Below are positions 6,497 through 9,152 of a DNA stretch of 9,152 nucleotides, piece after piece (the first letter of the stretch is position 1; each line of letters opens with the position of its first letter). The notes beneath the pieces were generated by a model. That model did no database searches. It was given only the letters and a program-made list of their open reading frames with translations, and had not been told where the DNA came from. The stretch lies in the NCBI GenBank assembly GCA_019242465.1, contig JAFAVL010000207.1, forward strand, positions 1-9,152, in the 5' to 3' direction. Made by a program: the position numbers and the translations under genes. The stretch comes from Chroococcidiopsidaceae cyanobacterium CP_BM_RX_35. GTDB lineage: Bacteria > Cyanobacteriota > Cyanobacteriia > Cyanobacteriales > Chroococcidiopsidaceae.

Positions 6497-7249
6497 TCAA
6501 ACCAGCAGGCGCCGAGTCCGCATCTGTGCTGGATTAATTTGTGTCATAACGGCTTTTAGGGGCAAAGTGCGCACCTGGTGTTCGAAGACATTAACTTGAT
6601 AGACTTGACTGTTTGTAACATCTAGTCCAGTCAACCAGCCACTTTTTCGATGATATGCGCCAGTGTCAATATCCAGCCATCCTTGACCTTTAGCAAGGTT
6701 GCCCGGGGTGACACCTGGGAAAGTGAAGGTGATAGTGTGACCGACAATAATCAGCTTATCAAGAAAGTATGGCTCTTTAATGCTGTGAAATTCTTCCCGC
6801 ACCCAACAAAGCTGCTCAGCAGTTTGTTCTGCTAACGGCATTCTGGGATCAAGACCAGCATGAGCTAACCAGATATCTCCCAAATCCAGGTGTGTAGGTA
6901 ACTGCGACATCCATTCTACATGTGATTGAGGAATAGTAGCTTCCTTGTAACTCGTTACGGTTGCAAAACCCCCACTATACAGCCAGTTTTGCTCTGCAAA
7001 GGTAGGGACGCCAATTCTGCTCGCCAGGGCATCTAACAACATTTGCTCGTGATTGCCCAATAAACAGGAATAGCCACTTTGCTGGACAAACTCTACCACT
7101 TGTGCGCTTTGCGGTCCTCGATCAATCAAGTCCCCGAGGAAATACACTTGGTCATCTGAGTTAGGGGAGATTGCCTCCAACAGGGTCATCAGCCCATCAT
7201 AGTAACCATGCACGTCCCCGATAAAAATTCGACGGTGGTGATCGCTCAT
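6497..7249 (-). CDS. Metallophosphoesterase, PP2A/ApaH-like serine/threonine protein phosphatase
   Basis: A 250-residue calcineurin-like phosphoesterase with a two-metal active site. The full motif set is present: GDVHG at 11-15, GDLIDRG at 39-45, GNHE at 65-68, then metal-ligand histidines H130 (LAHAG) and H171 (VGHT), followed by DIDTGAYH at 193-200. This pattern is shared by bacterial PrpA/PphA-type protein phosphatases and ApaH-type diadenosine tetraphosphate hydrolases, and sequence alone does not separate them. The protein is cytoplasmic, with no membrane segment. A perfect AGGAGG (plus-strand 7254-7259) lies four bases before the ATG, the strongest ribosome-binding site in the window. 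The DUF4330 gene follows in the same direction. Confidence 0.92.
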   Translation of the reverse strand: MSDHHRRIFIGDVHGYYDGLMTLLEAISPNSDDQVYFLGDLIDRGPQSAQVVEFVQQSGYSCLLGNHEQMLLDALASRIGVPTFAEQNWLYSGGFATVTSYKEATIPQSHVEWMSQLPTHLDLGDIWLAHAGLDPRMPLAEQTAEQLCWVREEFHSIKEPYFLDKLIIVGHTITFTFPGVTPGNLAKGQGWLDIDTGAYHRKSGWLTGLDVTNSQVYQVNVFEHQVRTLPLKAVMTQINPAQMRTRRLLV

Positions 7250-7689
7250 CCAACCTCCTGATCAATAATGTCACTTCAACGCTGCTCAGCCTTGCCTAGA
7301 TTGCATAATCGTCTGATGGAAATTGGCTCAAGGCGACGCCTGTGGAAGCTCCAGCAGCGCGAAGAGCGCAAGCTCAATGTCAGCTCAGTTCAATTATCTA
7401 ATGTTTAAAATAAATTATCTATCTTCAAAACAGGGTGTTGCTTAAAGCTTGTTTAGTTTCTTCCGTCCTCTGGTAAGCAATACTGCTCTTCAAGAGGCTG
7501 ATATGAGATCATCTGACCGTTGCATAATTTGCTAGTTCTGGACCTGATAAGTCATATGTAAGGTTTGCCAGAAAGTTTTAGAGGTTTGACTACTGGATGA
7601 GGTAGCAGAATATTTTGATACCAAGCCTACTTATATATACTTAAAATATAAGTTGTAAATAAAACAATTATGTAGCAAAGGCGACAAAG
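7250..7689. other. 440-base intergenic region between divergent phosphatase and HetZ-related genes
   Basis: No open frame of note. It must hold the promoters of both flanking genes. A GC-rich patch at about 7332-7375 contains two small palindromes (GGCGACGCC at 7332-7340; GCGC-GAAGA-GCGC at 7357-7369) and a direct repeat AAGCTC at 7346 and 7370, suggesting a repeat remnant. The last 80 bases before the HetZ-related gene are AT-rich, with TTGATA at 7615-7620 and TATACT at 7636-7641 (15-base spacing, short for a sigma-70 promoter). No GGGTCTAACCC-type HetR-binding site is visible. Confidence 0.5.
7629..7653. repeat. AT-rich inverted repeat upstream of the HetZ-related gene
   Basis: ACTTATAT (7629-7636) and ATATAAGT (7646-7653) are perfect reverse complements separated by nine bases, centred about 49 bases before the ATG. 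The left arm overlaps the candidate -10 (7636-7641), so a bound dimer would act at the promoter. This could be an operator, or simply AT-rich chance symmetry. Confidence 0.4.
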
Positions 7690-8877
7690 ATGGGTCGTCT
7701 AGACAAATTTTCAAGCAGGGATTTTGAGGAGCTAGCATTTCTCATGGTAAAGTTGGCGGAAGACCTGGCGCAGAGTTGGCGATCACAGCTAGCTGAGGAT
7801 TGTCCAGACCAAAGTGCTGCCAATCAGGAGAGTATTATTCGCTGGCTGCTAGGAGACGACCTGGAGCGATTTGAGCAGCTCAACCAGAATCAGCTAGAAG
7901 TTGCCCAGCAAGCAATGGCATACCGCTATCGCATTTTACGGCAGCGCTATTTGGGGATAGGACCAGAGCGAGCATATCGTTACTTGCTCACTCGCTTAGG
8001 CAGTAGTGTGCTGCTCAGGAATAAGATCCGCGCTTGGGTAGCATCAAGCCGCGATCGTCAGCGAGCAGTAGCAGATGTGTTGCAAGAAGTGCTACAGGAG
8101 TTACTACAAAGCGATCGCTACATGCAACAGCAAATAACCTGGATTGCTGAATGTACTACTGATGCCAGATTGAGGAATGCCTTGCTATTTGCCAGTACAG
8201 AAGAGTATTGTTTACGACCAATTCGGAACCAACCGCTGCTAGTTTACCGATTTGTTAACTACCTACAGCGTAGCCAACGAGGAGGTTTGACCCAGGTACC
8301 TATCAAAAACTCAATCCGGCTAGTTTCCGAACAAGTCCTGACACCAGATTGTGAGAATTCAATAGACTTGCTAAATACCGAAGCCGTCACTCAGTATCAA
8401 GGCAGGCAGGCTACGGAAGAGCAGCAGGTCCAGCGGATAGAAGTGCAACAAAAATTTGAACAATACCTAGCTCAAAAGCTAGGTCAAGAGGCAGTGCAAT
8501 GGCTACAGCTCTATCTCCAGGGTCGCTCCCAAGAAGAAATTGCTTCCCGGTTAAACTTGCCAGTTAGACAAATCTATCGCTTGAGGGAAAAAATTAGCTA
8601 CCATGCCGTACGAGTGTTTGCCCTTAACATTGAGCCCGAACTAATTGGTAACTGGCTAGAGACTTCTTTGAAAGAACACGGCTTCGGTCTAACACCTCAG
8701 CAATGGCAGCAATTCCGCTCAAAATTGACCCCGCGACAGCATCAGCTCTGCGAACAGGTGCAAGCTGGCAAAAATCTTGAGACGATTGCTCAAGAACTGC
8801 AGCTAAAAACCCCTCAGCTCATGGGCGAGTGGAGTAAGATTTATCTAGCAGCCCAGACCCTGCGCAGCGATTCTTGA
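7690..8877 (+). CDS. HetZ-related protein (HetZ-related protein 2 type)
   Basis: A 395-residue cytoplasmic protein related to HetZ, a regulator of early heterocyst differentiation in Anabaena. The C-terminal third resembles HetZ (for example LTPQQW at 334-339) and shows two sigma-region-4-like helix-turn-helix segments: about 279-302 (RSQEEIASRLNLPVRQIYRL) and about 346-372 (LTPRQ...ETIAQELQLKT). The N-terminal two thirds is helical and Arg/Gln-rich (RWLLGDDLERF at 51-61, RILRQRYLG at 81-89) and differs from Anabaena HetZ as I remember it, but fits the separate family annotated as HetZ-related protein 2. DNA binding is therefore plausible but inferred. AAAGG at 7677-7681 supports the start. 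A PatU-like gene follows after 57 bases, echoing the hetZ-patU order in Anabaena. It does not prove that the organism makes heterocysts. Confidence 0.8.
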   Translation: MGRLDKFSSRDFEELAFLMVKLAEDLAQSWRSQLAEDCPDQSAANQESIIRWLLGDDLERFEQLNQNQLEVAQQAMAYRYRILRQRYLGIGPERAYRYLLTRLGSSVLLRNKIRAWVASSRDRQRAVADVLQEVLQELLQSDRYMQQQITWIAECTTDARLRNALLFASTEEYCLRPIRNQPLLVYRFVNYLQRSQRGGLTQVPIKNSIRLVSEQVLTPDCENSIDLLNTEAVTQYQGRQATEEQQVQRIEVQQKFEQYLAQKLGQEAVQWLQLYLQGRSQEEIASRLNLPVRQIYRLREKISYHAVRVFALNIEPELIGNWLETSLKEHGFGLTPQQWQQFRSKLTPRQHQLCEQVQAGKNLETIAQELQLKTPQLMGEWSKIYLAAQTLRSDS

Positions 8878-8934
8878 TCGCTAGGAACCGCATAAAATAG
8901 CTGTACATGTCGGCTGTAAATAAATACTAGAAAT

Positions 8935-9152
8935 ATGCCGGATTCACATCAGCGGACTGAGGCAAACAATAGCAATCAACCAGTACGCCCACAGCCTCAG
9001 ACTGAGGGAGATTTAGGTGTGGACACTGCTCAGATGTTCCGACTTATAGATAGTGTGTTGTTCTTTGAGGCATGTCTGTACCACCAAGTTTTGCCCCTAG
9101 CTCTAGAAGAGAATCGCCTCATACTGGGTATGGTGAATCTAGAAGATACTGC
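8935..9152 (+). CDS. PatU-like protein, 3' partial (PilB/GspE N-domain-like segment)
   Basis: The first 72 codons of a gene cut off by the window end. A polar, probably disordered N-terminus rich in Gln, Asn and Pro (residues 1-32) leads into LIDSVLFFEACLYHQVLPLA (39-58) and ENRLILGMVNLEDT (59-72), which resembles the N-terminal domain of type II/IV secretion ATPases (PilB/GspE) and the repeated segment of PatU, a heterocyst-pattern protein encoded beside hetZ. The short gap after the HetZ-related gene suggests one transcript. The frame starts with ATG at 8935 and has no strong ribosome-binding site. The rest of the gene is needed to decide between PatU and a pilus-ATPase relative; the missing part would have to contain Walker motifs for the latter. 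Confidence 0.7.
   Translation, partial: MPDSHQRTEANNSNQPVRPQPQTEGDLGVDTAQMFRLIDSVLFFEACLYHQVLPLALEENRLILGMVNLEDT

Noticed and set aside
7430..7689. HetR-binding site upstream of the HetZ-related gene.
   Set aside because: No GGG-N5-CCC inverted repeat was found on reading the spacer.

Overview
The window is chromosomal DNA from a cyanobacterium. It carries two high-light-inducible proteins, a cyanobacterial SigA-type primary sigma factor, a DUF4330 membrane protein and a HetZ-related regulator. It also has five exact copies of the HIP1 octamer GCGATCGC (from 90, 791, 954, 4479 and 8111), which is typical of cyanobacterial genomes. The gene set cannot tell a filamentous heterocyst former from a unicellular relative, because HetZ-related and PatU-like genes are, as I recall, found in both.

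Layout: (1) 2-1450, +: UgpC/MalK-type ABC transporter ATPase, 5' end cut off by the window, with an in-frame insert (about 371-606) packed with hairpins and a G-quadruplex motif. (2) 1451-2012, +: two tandem hli genes; the second (1767-1946) is only 59 codons and easily missed. A perfect HLR1 site (the RpaB-binding element) lies before the first, a lone half-site lies before the second, and a hairpin terminator closes the unit. (3) 2086-3255, -: sigA, convergent with the hli pair. (4) 3256-4147: 892 bases with no convincing gene. (5) 4148-4822, -: polysaccharide deacetylase, divergent from (6) 4906-5820, +: alpha/beta-hydrolase-fold protein whose catalytic acid and histidine positions look substituted. 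(7) 5837-6373, -: DUF4330 protein, and 6497-7249, -: PP2A/ApaH-like metallophosphatase, possibly co-transcribed. (8) 7250-7689: intergenic region with an AT-rich inverted repeat. (9) 7690-8877, +: HetZ-related protein, followed after 57 bases by the 5' part of a PatU-like gene (8935 to the window end).

Together: most of the window is ordinary chromosomal housekeeping. The clearest regulatory logic is photoprotection, with the hli genes behind an HLR1 element. The HetZ-related/PatU-like pair resembles a developmental or cell-surface regulatory module. The observations most worth following are the structured insert in the ABC ATPase, the apparently catalytically degenerate hydrolase, and the gene-poor region upstream of sigA. 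I found no CRISPR array, tRNA, rRNA, insertion sequence or phage gene.
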